The translations under genes were made by a program, and so were the position numbers. A stretch of DNA of 64,000 nucleotides. Source: Euryodendron excelsum (lineage: Eukaryota; Streptophyta; Magnoliopsida; Ericales; Pentaphylacaceae). The notes beneath the pieces were generated by a model, which did no database searches, was not told where the DNA came from, and saw nothing but the letters and a program-made list of their open reading frames with translations. The stretch is from NCBI GenBank assembly GCA_033060915.1, contig CM065378.1, forward strand, positions 38,204,501 through 38,268,500, read 5' to 3'. Shown one piece after another: positions 47,021 to 58,471 of this stretch (position 1 is the first letter of the stretch; each line of letters opens with the position of its first letter).

Positions 47021-47445
47021 CAAATGAAGTTCCTCATAAGTCATAACATATGATAGAAAAATAGATTAAAGAGGGGTTGGTTAAGGATTCAATATACAGA
47101 AAGGTAGGGAAAACTATTCCAAACCTATCTTTCATATAGTGAAAAAACTTGTCTTATTTGTGGGTTTCTTTTTTTTTTTTTTTGTGGGTAGTTAGATAAG
47201 AAAGCGAAGGGTGTCGGTTCTCGCAAGCAACACTAACAAAATGATACAAATGAAGTTCCTCATAAGCTATAACGTATGATAGAAAAGTTTAAAGATGGGT
47301 TGGTTAAGGATTCAATAGAAAGAAAGGTAGGAAAACCAGTCCAAACCTATCTTTCATTTAGTGTAAAATTTTGTCTTATTTGTGGCTTTTTTTTTTTGGT
47401 TGTTTGATAAGAAAGCGAAAGATGTCAGTTGACACATGCAACATT
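47021..47445. repeat. 226-bp tandem duplication
   Basis: CAAATGAAGTTCCTCATAAG at 47021 recurs at 47247. The copies share GGTTGGTTAAGGATTCAATA, CCAAACCTATCTTTCAT, CTTGTCTTATTTGTGG-like blocks and a poly-T tract of different length, ending at GATAAGAAAGCGAA. Confidence 0.85.
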
Positions 47446-47727
47446 TCAAAATTTTAGATCGTTAAGAAATTGAGGAGACTGATATTTTTTTTTGATTAAA
47501 TTCCTATCAAATAGGGTATACAAATCGAAAAATTTACATAAAAAAAAATGAACATAGTTTTATGAAATTGTCAAATCAAACACATTGCTTTTCTCAATCG
47601 ATTATACATTACACAAATTGAATTTAACTAATGTTATGTTAGGTGAGGAAAATACTGCCGGACCATACTCATTCCTTTATTCTTTTTTCCTTGTCGTTTT
47701 TTATGGAGGGGAAGATTAATTATACTA

Positions 47728-48110
47728 CAACAAATATTGTTTGAATTTGCTACGATACAAAATTCGGAGCAAAAAGGAATGGTTTTGTGACAAAATGTTA
47801 ACTCCGTCACAATATTTTATACCTAGATTTTTTGGAGACACTATCTATCTCATCACAAAAAATGTCGTCAAAATTTATGAAGCGACAAATTTTTGCATCG
47901 GTGGGCCATGCTTTTTTTCACAAATTTTTTAGCATCATAAAAATTCGGATGCCTTTTTTCATAATTTTTTTTAGCATTTGGTCTTCGAAGGTGAAGTTTA
48001 TTGTGACGAAATTGCAAGAAGTCGCCAATAAGGGCACATGTATGTTTCGGTGATGTATAGTCAACAAAAAATATATATATTTCAAAATTTTGCCCTAATG
48101 ATTTCATTGA
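47728..48110. mobile_element. CACTA-like terminal fragment
   Basis: ACTACAACAAATATTG near 47726 resembles CACTA (En/Spm) termini. It is followed by TTTGCTACGA, GTGACAAAATG and GTCACAATATTTT subterminal-like repeats. The opposite terminus was not found, so this is a remnant at best. Confidence 0.35.
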
Positions 48111-48119
48111 GCCCGTCCA

Positions 48120-48660
48120 TGGCTCCCACAGTGAAACACAAAGCCAGCAACAAAGACTTCCAAAGTGTCCCACATGACACGTGCTCAGAGGGGCAAAGGC
48201 ACCTGACATGCCCTAGAAGGTGAGGGTTCATGAGGAGGCACAGCCAAACAGAGGTTCGTGGGAGGCAAACCAATGCATGTTGCCATGCTCTTTAGCCTCC
48301 AAGATATTCTCCAGCACCTCGCCGGTAAAGTGGGTCCCATTATAAGGCTTTGACAAAATAGTTTTGTGGGCAATGGGTGATGCACCCAAAGGTATGTTTT
48401 GGTCATCGTGGCCCTTAGTTTGGCCTCAAAGAAGGGTCACTCTAAGCAGATGTGCTATTATTGTCTTGGCTGCCAAAATAGAGCTGTGCCTTTTTCAGGT
48501 AGGGCTTCTTGTCTTCCAGTTCCCTTATGTGGACCTTTAGAAGTGTAGTCGGCTTGGCAATCTTGAGAGGCAGTCCAGTGGAGATAGGATGAGCTGTAAA
48601 TTCAAACGTACTGATTTTGAAACTTGACAATCCTCTTAAGGTCAGACTATAAGATATTTA
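48120..48660 (-). pseudogene. Unidentified decayed coding fragment
   Basis: This GC-richer patch in AT-rich surroundings reads like protein on the minus strand. Frame 48630-48442 includes FEFTAHPISTGLPLKIAKP and ends at a stop. A second stretch (about 48390-48230) reads HKTILSKPYNGTHFTG then EVLENILEAKEHGNMHWFAS before another stop. No start, splice pattern or family is recognised. It may be a captured gene fragment, since a CACTA-like end is adjacent, or a processed relic. Confidence 0.35.
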
Positions 48661-48747
48661 TTTCTTATGAATTCCTTAGTCCTAACGTGATTGACTTGTC
48701 TTTAATCAGACCGAAGAGATGATCAGTCGAGATGTGTGTAAACTAAC

Positions 48748-48784
<37 letters not shown>
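48748..48784. repeat. (AAT)n microsatellite
   Basis: Perfect trinucleotide run of about 12 units. Confidence 0.95.
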
Positions 48785-48785
<1 letters not shown>

Positions 48786-51700
48786 TATGTAGTAGGCAGA
48801 AATGTATTTGTATCATTTTTAGGGAGTTATTGATTGGGAAAATTGTTGAATATTAAAATATTATTTGGCATTGAAATTATAGAAAATGCATTGCGAAAAA
48901 TTCTTCAATTCTGTAAGAAGAAAAACCAATACATTGTCTTAAACGAAATAATATGCATTATATTTGTTTTTTTTGTAATTAGGATGCACCATGATTTAAA
49001 AAAGTATAAGAACAATGAGATGTTTTGTATAATTACAAATTACGGGAGAAATTACTTAAAAAAAAATAAACTAGACATTTTTTGTTGATTATACAAAAAT
49101 GAGAATATCAGAAATTTTAAATTGAGAATTATATTATGATACTTTTAGAGCTATACATGGTAAATGAGCGACAGGGAAAAAAGTGTCCCTAAAAAGAATT
49201 GTTAATGTAACTATTATGATAATCTGAATTCCATTTCTTTAATTCCATCTAAAAGGGTAACATAGTAGTTGCCTTAGATGGTAATATGTGGCAATTGTAA
49301 ATCAGATGATTTGAATTGAATTCTAGTAGTTGCCCCTCATCCCCATCCTCTTTGTGGAGAAAGAAGCTTGAGAAACAAGGGTAAAGTAGGTAAACCTGTA
49401 AAGGATAAGTAATCTACTTAAAAGATACTAATTCAGATAATAGACACAAACAATTTTGTGTCTATTATTTGCCAAAGAGATTATACACCATGTTTATCTC
49501 TCAAAGCAATTTTGTTTTGACAATTATGAGAAATGATCTTAAGCTTTTGGATGCTTTGCTTTTATGTCTTGGAGATGATAGAACACAATATGCATTGAAA
49601 TGATTCATGCTTTAATTGATCTTCCTTTAATGTTTAGAACAAGACAATTACAAGAATTCCTTAAGCAATTCTAAAAACAAATTGTGCTTCCACAAGTAAG
49701 TTGCCGCATTGTTCATTGGTAGATTAGAGGACTCCAAATAACTTTAAAAAAAAAAAAAAAAAACAGATAAAGCCACCCACCCTTAGAAAAAAATAAAAAA
49801 GTCAAAAAGAAAGAAAGAAAGGAAAAAGTAGTAATTGCATACCGATATATTTTAATGTAGCTTAAGATGACCGTTGTGTATGTTATTTTATTTTATTTAG
49901 TTTTGACGGGTGGAGATGATTTGTTTTTTCTTTTCTGTAGAGGAAATCTTTGACATGGCACAATGGCCATCAAAATTTCTTTTCTTTTAAATTTATGTTT
50001 GGCAAAGAAAAGAATTTAAGTGGTGTCATTAGGTTAATCAAAATCTAAAACTAGACTAAAATCAGGCTGAACTGTAAGATTCAGATACACTGTGGGAAGT
50101 AAATCAACATTTTCTAATTTTATCTAGCATTTTATTTCACCTTCCCACTGGTAAATGGATCTCTCGAAAATGTGAAAAAGACAAATAGATAGGGATTTTT
50201 TTTACTTTATTTTATTAAAAAGGTTTCAGCTAGGTTGCGTATAAAGACTCCTAAAGAGTTGTCCAAATAATGAGAACTCTTGGGGGCTTGCTTTCACTAT
50301 GAGCATCATTTAATATTGAAGTTCTCTGCTTAATTTTCTTTGGCATCTGCAAAAAAATTTCCTTGGAAAAAGATAGAAGGTACCCTAAAGTGGAATTGAA
50401 TTCAAAAGACAATTGCCACACGCACAATAGTGTGAAAAATCTTTGGCCTCCTTTCCAAAGTCCTAGACCAAGGTGTATCTAGCAAGTACAAATATGTTTC
50501 TCTCTATCTAATTCCCTGGGATATTGTACTTTTGAGATGGTTGCATATATATTGGGGACCTGGGGTGAGTTTTGTTGCTGTTACATAGCACAATCATGTA
50601 ATGTCAATCAAATTTGCTACTAATTTTATTTTATTTCAGAAAATTAGGACTTACCATTTTCTATAGTTTGCTTAGATTTTTGGAATATTTTATAAACTAT
50701 ATGACCATCAAATCTTTTTAGACAAAGTTATAGGGTAAAATTGTCAAATATTATTATATATATATATATATATATATGATATTTACAAGGAACTTATTCA
50801 ACTATTAGCATGTCTTTTTTACAAAATATTTGGCTGCATACTAAAGAAAGGTTGAAAGTATATGATTAGATAGAACATGACTGCAGCAAAACCTTGCTCC
50901 TATTTATTGAAGTGAGAAGTCCTTCTAGTCTCTACCTCTTATTTGAGTTACTAAATTTCTTTCATTGTATCTCAAGTGATACTAAGAATATTTCCCATAC
51001 CTTCTTGAGAAAGAACTGAGTTATTTCTTCACAAAATTGTGCTTAATTGTTCAATTTCCATGCATGTTCTCTCATCAATCTGGAAAGAAAAGTCAATATA
51101 GGATAGTACCAGCCAATAATAGTCTTGGCTTTTTATGTGGATCATGGAACTCACATAGACAGAATACAAAGGAAATTATTTGATACTACTACAAACATTA
51201 GAGATTTTCTTCTTTCTTTTTTTTCTTTTTTCCCCCCACAAATGCCAGTTATACAATTAACTTATACACTCGTTCTTCTATTTTTCTACATTTTCCCCTC
51301 TCACGTGAAGTCCTGTAACAAATGTTGCCCTTTCATATCTCGTTTGGATCATATTATTTATGATCTTATTTAACTCGTTTTTGTTAGTTTTTTTTCCTAT
51401 AGAAATTTTAATTTTCTGCCCTTTATGGGGTTTAGGGTTATGCTTTTGATTTTTTTTTTTGTGACTAAAACAAAAAAAAAAAAAGTAAAAAAATGCTATG
51501 AACTACTTAAATAAACAAGCTTACAAGGCCTAAAATAAAGTGGTGGAATAATCGGAGTACCATAACACAATTGAACTGGGTCTTGTTTTTAGCTTTGACA
51601 GTAAATTAGGTGCTTATAGAGGACATATTTTGCTAATTTGTGTTTCTAATTTTTACTTATGGGAGATTACAAGCCTTGTAGGGCACCAATTAACCTCTGA

Positions 51701-51851
51701 GAAAGTCCAATAAATATCTAATTTGGTTTTTTAATCTAAATGTAGGATTTAAACACATTCACAATAAGAGCACATGTAGCATCTGCATTATTAATACAAT
51801 ACATGATAATATACAAAAGAGTGGTGCCATTATGTCACAAAATAGGTTTAT
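48785..51851. other. Intergenic, AT-rich
   Basis: Contains poly-A at 49746-49762 and (AT)n at 50753-50778. Open frames such as 48834-49088 and 51125-51373 have no recognisable domain, and their composition is that of AT-rich noise. Confidence 0.55.
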
Positions 51852-52229
51852 GATGAGGTTGTATTTCAATTTTGAGGGCTCCAATACTTCAAAATTTGGC
51901 ACCACTCCACCAAAATGTTTATTGGTTAATAACTATGGATATCTCTATTATACAAAGGGTGGTCCAATAGTTGGCTGGTCCTCAAGTTAAGCATGAAATC
52001 TTAAGTTAGATTCGTCTTTATGTCTTCTTGTGGCCAGCTATCATTCATATAATGCATGAAATTAACACAGTTCATGTGACTAGTGGCCTTGCACTAGCTC
52101 GGAGAGTAGTTAGTTAAAAGCCTAAATACCCTTGGCTAAAAAAAAAAAAGATGAGGACATATCTGAATGTGGAGGGCTCCAATACTTAAAAATTTGGCAC
52201 CAATCATTTTGGATAGTTCTATTGCACAA
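51852..52229. repeat. Direct repeat flanking a SINE-like unit
   Basis: GATGAGG...GAGGGCTCCAATACTTCAAA at 51852 onward recurs at 52150 onward with AAATTTGGCACCA in both, offset 298 bp. The right copy has an internal deletion. The SINE-like unit lies between the copies. Confidence 0.7.
51958..52149 (+). mobile_element. SINE-like element
   Basis: tRNA-like head: TGGTCCAATAGTTGGCTGG resembles an A box, and CTTAAGTTAGATTCGTC resembles a B box (GTTCGATTC) about 45 bp downstream. The body ends in a poly-A run (52138-52149). Length of about 190 bp fits plant SINEs. No clear target duplication. Confidence 0.45.
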
Positions 52230-52875
52230 TTGTTTGGTGTAGGTAGTGTTGATTGAAGTTAGGAGAGGTATATACTCACAAAACAAACATGAAAGGAACC
52301 CATAACAAACACTACTTGAAAGATAAAAGAGATATAAACCAAAAGGGGAGGTTTCATTCTTTTTTTCCTCATATTGTTGTGTTGACCTATTTTCTATAGA
52401 AAGGGATACCTGGGCCAGGCATTACTTGATAAGTCACTGTACCCATAGGCATCACAATAAAGACCCCCCTCTTTGACTGTCCTTTTCTTGTGTGAGTACA
52501 TTGAAGAAGACCCCTCTTGACTTTCATTTCTGGCTTTGGATTGGGATAATCCAACGTAGAATGATTCATTTCTCTCTCTCTCTCTCTCTCTCTAGATTTT
52601 ATTTTCATTTACTTGTGAGGCTGTTGCATCATGATTCTCACGTATGGAAAGCAAGACTAGCCACCGACGACCCTTCGAGGACCACAAAGATAAGAACTGA
52701 TCAAATTGGGAATTAAATTGTGTGGAGCTCAATACTCAAATACCTTCATTTGGCATTCTTTATCTCATTATATTTTGTTTGCACAAAGCGTAGATTAGGA
52801 CATAAGAATTGATTTTTCTTAGGCTGATCCCACAAGCATACATCTATATATGGACACAGTACTAATGTAACAGTT

Positions 52876-52906
<31 letters not shown>

Positions 52907-54813
52907 ATTGTGTATATGTTTTTGGAGAGGATTTGCAACAGCACCCTCATGTTGTTGTGGATTTCTATCTGATTCTCCATATTCTAGAATCCATTAAACT
53001 ATCCCCTTGCAACAGTGATCAATTTATGTAAAACAACAAAATGAAAAAAATGATACTCTAGGAATTACTCGGAAACAATCCGGAATTAAAGAGTTATGTA
53101 AAACAATCTCACCAATAATTTGAAAGGCAGATATAAAACAAAATGCACAACGTATATTAGAGTAAGAAAATTTTAAGCATAAGTTCTTGTTCTTTAGTTA
53201 GCAGGAACAATTAATGGAGATTAAGGAAGCTTCCAAGAGTAGGGTTCTTAGAATTAGGAGTTTATTAGGTTTTTATTTTAGGAGTTTCATTTTTATTTAA
53301 ATTTCTATTTCGACACTGCCTATATATATGACAATTGTGTAAGGAATTGAATAATTTTTTTACCATAGTTCAGTTTTACAAAAATTGCATTATTCTGTGT
53401 GGTTTTCTCTCCCTTTGCCGCAGCCTCTCCCTCCCTCTGTTCCTTCTCTGTTTTCTCATTCTTCTTTCTTCTTCCTCTTCCTCTTCTCTTCAGCTCTTCT
53501 CCTCTCTTCTTTCTTCCTCTTCCCAGGTTACAGCCTTACAGCAATAATGTTTTGGGAAATTCCCTAATTGTTAAATTTGTGGAATAGAATCACGATTGGT
53601 TCGTTGGACTAAACAAATGAAAAAAAAATCAAGGTAAGGTTGGAAATATTGTAATGAATTAAAAGATTTAATTATTTTGCTACTAGCAGTTGAGAGATGT
53701 TTTGTTTAGACAAATAATCATCATCCTTACCATGTAAACATATAAATTATCATTCATTGTCAAGACACCACAACTAAAGAAACCCAGAAATTTCAATGCT
53801 TCAGCTTCAACAATACTAAGGTTTCCAAGAATTCATTTCTTTTCTTTGCTTTGCTTTTCAGATCAACCAAACCAAAGCAAGGGCTTCTGTGGCTGCACGG
53901 CGTTACAAAAGAACTACTTCCATAGATAAAAGTCTTTGAACACCCATTTCATAACTTCAGCTGATTACCATCTAATTTCTAAAACATTATGTTTTATTAA
54001 TCATCTTATTCCATTTCCTTTCTCTTTACTAAGGGAAAATTTATTGTATATTTAGACAAATAGACTCAATCAGCTGTTTAACGATCATAAATCATCATTC
54101 ATTTATGAATTGTGTATGGGACCATTCCTGCCATGAAACCGACACCCATTATTCTTTCAACTCAACATCCATCCATTTCATTGGAAACTTCTTACAATTG
54201 TTACACCAAGAAAATATACCACGAATCGGGTAACTTGTACTTTTTGAAAATCAATCTCTCTTTTCCCATATTGTTGCTTTGTGTCCAGGAAAGTGCTGAA
54301 AAGAAAACAAAAATTCCAAGTCATTTCACAAAGAATGACGACTACAATCAAAGTTAATAACTAGGAAATGATTCTAGATTAACTCATTCAAACAGAGTAT
54401 GCATCTGGAGAAGATGAAACGTTACTTGTATTGTGCGAATGTGCAAGGCTGCAAGCACACAAAAATAGTTGGAAGATATTAAACAAAAAATGAAAAAAAT
54501 ATCAACCTTTTTTCTGTTTTCTTCTAAACAAGAAGAAAACGATATTTTGTTGAAACAATTTTTACATTGTAGTACAAAATGGTTGTGTCATGCAGGTCCC
54601 AGCTTGCTACAATCATAAAGAAATTCAGCGCTGTGAACTACTAAAACTTCAGATCATAGTGATGCGCAACTCCATACTTAAAAACAGGTGAAAATTATGT
54701 AAATCATAAGAGCATTAACAAGCAAATTGAAAAGCTTCGCTGATTTAATTTTATTTCTGCTGAAACAGACTGAGCTCAAGCAATTACAACCATGTTAATC
54801 CCTTACCAAAAGA

Positions 54814-54857
<44 letters not shown>

Positions 54858-55616
54858 GCAGAGCACTTATAAGATGGGAAGGAATTACATTGATGTTATA
54901 CAACTTGCACCAGTATTCTCAAGTTTGATGTAGGGATGCTTAAAATCTTCAAAGTAACTATTCATACTTTGAGATCCACATGTGGATTCATATACATAGA
55001 ATGAACAAGTTTACATGCATACTAGTAAGCAAATTTGGAAGTAAGATAGTCATTTGTCAGATTATGTTATTATACTGAGGTTGATAGAATCAATGTATGC
55101 ATAAACCAATCACTTCATCTCAGGTTTAACAGATTTTCATGGACAGAAAGTGGAGTGGTAACCCAATAACCCATAATGCAAACATATAATCTGTATATTT
55201 GTTGGGTCAATCTGCACCAGACTTATTATAGCAACCACTTTAGATATAAAAGCTACTGTGGGGGAAGAACTACAGAATCCATTGGAAGATTGCCAAAGTT
55301 TTTATAAAAACCATGCGTATTTGATTGAGGTGGACAAACAAAAAACACCTGATCAATTATGAAGAAGCACATATTCTCATTAGAATCATACAAAACCTAG
55401 GGGACTAAGCAATAATTATAAAATCTAGCCTCACAAGGTCAGTTTCTACATTTACATATTTGATGGTGGGAACTTGATCAAACAGAAGAGTAAAAAATAA
55501 ATGTAGCAGCAAGATCAATCACAAGAAGCTAGGATAAAGCTATAGTATATACAAGATGTGAGATGAGTTCGGTTGAGTTGGGTTAAGACACTCTTGAAGA
55601 AATAAACATGCTTTGC
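52230..55616. other. Intergenic with microsatellites and CT-rich tract
   Basis: (TC)n 52570-52593, (AT)n 52881-52908, (AC)n 54816-54855. 53240-53530 (GGGTTCTTAGAATTAGGAG, CCTATATATATGAC, then a long CT-rich tract and CCTCTTCCCAGGTTACAG) resembles the R/U5 part of a worn copia LTR, but I cannot fix its ends. No gene is recognised. Confidence 0.5.
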
Positions 55617-55809
55617 AATAGTCAAACTGCCATGTATATTGCTTTCTAAACCAGCGTTTTTTTGAGTGGACCAAACCCATTGAGGTAGGCTGCCATTTTG
55701 TACAAGTAAGGTGATAAGCAAGAAGATTGTTACGGCTTATGTTGAATATAAGGACCAGTTAGGTGACATGTCGACTAATGCTTTAGGAGCCCTTGTTTTT
55801 CTAAGCTAA
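55617..55809 (+). pseudogene. Copia RNase H C-terminal relic
   Basis: In three shifted frames: NSQTAMYIAF, then WTKPIEVGCHFVQ, then VISKKIVTAYVEYKDQLGD and MSTNAL. These match the end of copia RNase H (the family's TKHIEVDCHF... and ...DQLADIFTKAL blocks). Stops and two frameshifts make it dead. No LTR is clearly attached. Confidence 0.75.
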
Positions 55810-56379
55810 TAGCAAAGGCATAACATATTTTTGCTCCCACTTGAAAAGGCAATGTCATGATTGCACAATGTACTTGAATATCTTTTAATTTTAACTTTTT
55901 GGCAATATATGTGATGAGCCACCCCCATAGGGGTTAAGCCTCTCTCTCTCCCTCTCTTTGAGGTAAATTCTTTGTCCTTCCATTGCTTCTCTACGTAACA
56001 TGTTATCAATCCTGTGGTTCTAAGAGGTCTTAAGTTCAAGTCTTTTTGTGTATATTTGCTTGACCAGAAAATGTGTACCGGGCTAAAATCGGTATTAGAG
56101 GCCAATATGACCCAAACATGCCAAAAATGGCCTTGCCAAAATAAGCCAAAAGAGTTTAATAATTTCACCAAAATGAAATTTAAGGTCGTGTGTCATTTCT
56201 TTTCCAAAATGGTACATCTCGAGTTGTACCAACAAACAGATTAATAGCTATGGTCAAGAGAATATTTTGTTGTCTCAGAGGAATTGTGCCCCACTTCGGA
56301 TTACATACTTCGCTAATACTGTTCAGATTTATGCCTAGTTGGTTATAGGGAAGAATGGGGTGGCGATTTAGATGAGTGC
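55810..56379. other. Intergenic / retrotransposon debris
   Basis: No gene is seen. It follows the copia relic and may be its 3' remainder. A GTTCAAGTC at about 56033 looks B-box-like, without a matching A box. Confidence 0.4.
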
Positions 56380-56556
56380 TGTAGGTCCAATGAGAGCCAA
56401 GCCCAGAACAAAGAATGACCAGCCCAATAAGGTCGGCCCAAGACTGCCAATCAAGTAGCTCAGGCCTGTGCCGATCTTGGGTCAGGTCCCGAGAACATTG
56501 ATCCAAGAATTATAGTCCAAGTACTATAAAGACTAATGCGTTTAACATATACAAGT
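56380..56556 (+). repeat. TRIM-like LTR 1, left part
   Basis: TGTAGGTCCAATGAGAGCC... matches the starts of LTR 2 (61774) and LTR 3 (62578), through GCCTGTGCCGA, CAGGTCCCGAGAA and ACTATAAAGACTAATG. It is cut at 56556 by giant LTR E. Confidence 0.8.
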
Positions 56557-56759
56557 TGTAAGCACCCCATTTTTGACCGCTCGGCAGTCTACACTCCGTC
56601 CAAACTTGTTTTCAAGTCATTGTGGTCATATTTCAATCGAAACCATTTCTCTAGGTCCAAATTCCGTCTTTCCATCGCTTCGCGGGCCTATCAGGCCCAA
56701 ACAGAGGCAACATGACCAAAATGCCCTTAGGGGCATTGTCCGTTCTTATTCCAATCTCA

Positions 56760-57510
56760 ATCCCTCTCTCGAGACAATTTATTCCTCGAGATGGTCCGAG
56801 TAGCAAAACTACTCACAAAACCGTTGGAGTAGTGAAAATACTCACAGAACCGTCAGAGTGGCGGAAACACTCACAAAATCGTTAGAGTGGCGAAAACACT
56901 CACAATCCAGGCACGTCTCTTCGGAGACGGTAAGACCCCTTTCTAATCCCACTCTCAAGACGGTTTTAATCCAGGCACGTCTCCTTGGAGACGGTAAGAC
57001 CCCTTTCCAATCCTACTCTCGAGACAGTTTATTCTTCGAGACGGTCCGAGTAGCAAAACTACTCACAAAACCGTTAGAGTGGCGGAAACACTCACAATCC
57101 AGGCACGTCTCCTCGGAGACAGTAAGACCCCTTTCTAATCCCACTCTCGAAACAGTTTATTCCTCGAGACGGTTATCCAAGCATGTCTCCTTGGAGACGG
57201 TAAGACCCCTTTCCAATCCCACTCTCGAGACAGTTTATTCCTCGAGACGGTCCGAGTAGCAAAACTACTCACAAAACTATTAGAGTAGCGAAAATACTCA
57301 ACTGTTAGAGTAGCGGAAATACTCAACCCCGTCCGAGTAGCGGAAATACTCCCAAATCATCAACCCCGTCCGAATAGCGGAAATACTCAACCGTTAGAGT
57401 AGCGGAAATACTCACAGAACCGTTAGAGTAGCGGAAATACTCACGAATAGGTCGATATAGGGAATTGGCAACAAATCCCTGTGTCACGGCGACTGCCGTT
57501 AGAGTGGCGG
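56760..57510 (+). repeat. Minisatellite and ~80-bp repeats (giant LTR E)
   Basis: CGTTAGAGTAGCGGAAATAC plus TCAC units alternate with blocks carrying TCTCGAGACAGTTTATTCCT and GGCACGTCTCCTCGGAGACG. The open frames here are products of the repeat. Confidence 0.8.
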
Positions 57511-57654
57511 AAACACTCAAAACCCAGGTTAACACCCGTGTCTGTTAGCTCACTTCGGTGAAAAATGATCAGACTACCCTTAGGACCTTTTCCGAGACTC
57601 TCCGGTCAAGATGACCATTTTACCCCTAAGCATCCGAATGCCCCGGGAACCACA

Positions 57655-58010
57655 CCGGCTCTGGGTATCAAACCGGTAATGTCCCGAGAATACTTTTTAT
57701 AGTGTTCTCAACATTTCTTTACCTTTCCAGATCATTCCGAGTTAGTTCCGGCAAACCTGGTACAAAATGACCGTTTTGCCCCTAGAGGGCCGGTCTCCTT
57801 CTTCGACCACACCGGCTCTGGGTATCAAACCGGTAATGTCCCGAGAATACTTTTTATAGTGTTCTCAACTTTCCTTTACCTTTTCGGACCATTCTGAGTC
57901 AGTTCCGGCAAACCCGGTACAAAATGACCGTTTTGCCCCTGGTGGGCCGGTCTCCTTTTCCGACCACGCCGGCTCTGGGAATCAAACCGGCAACCTCCGG
58001 GTACATTCTG
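57655..58010 (+). repeat. 157-bp tandem repeat (giant LTR E U3)
   Basis: CCGGCTCTGGG at 57655, 57812 and 57969, an exact 157-bp period. Confidence 0.85.
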
Positions 58011-58463
58011 AATAATGTTTCCAGACCCCAAGTCTTCTTTCGGGACAGTCCGAGTCTGTCCCGGCGGTTTTCCGGTCCAATTGACCGTTTTGCCCCTAAA
58101 GGCCCGGTCAACCTTTCCGACTCACCTTATCTTCATTTTTCAAGTCAAATACCTCCAGGACACTATTTTAAGTGTTCCTGCTCCTTTCCAGCCTTCCGAG
58201 TCATTCCTGGCTCCTCCAAATCATTTTCGGACTTTCCGGAGTCACTCCTAGTGAAACCAGGCTAAAAGTTGCATGGTAGTCACTAGTACAGGCGCCCAGA
58301 TCTAGTCAAAGATACGTTGTTTGCCGACCTTAAAGCTTTCCTAATTAGCTGGCGCCACTACTAGTGGTGCCAATCCAAAAAATGGCCTGGCGCCACTCCT
58401 AGTGGCGCCAGTGTAGAATTTGCCCTGCTGCTACTGCAACAGGCGCCAGGTTTATCCTCCTTC

Positions 58464-58471
58464 TATAAATA
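58464..58471 (+). promoter_or_regulatory. TATA box of giant LTR E
   Basis: TATAAATA in the same TATAAATACAGAGCCTC context as the other copies. Confidence 0.6.

Noticed and set aside
53335..53587. Leu/Ser-rich frames in three phases
   Set aside because: Caused by a CT-rich tract that is open in all frames; more likely the leader part of a worn LTR.
56020..56050. B-box-like GTTCAAGTC suggesting a tRNA or SINE
   Set aside because: No cloverleaf and no A box at the right distance.
56858..57259. 133-codon open frame in giant LTR E
   Set aside because: Product of the ~80-bp and short minisatellite repeats; no recognisable protein domain.
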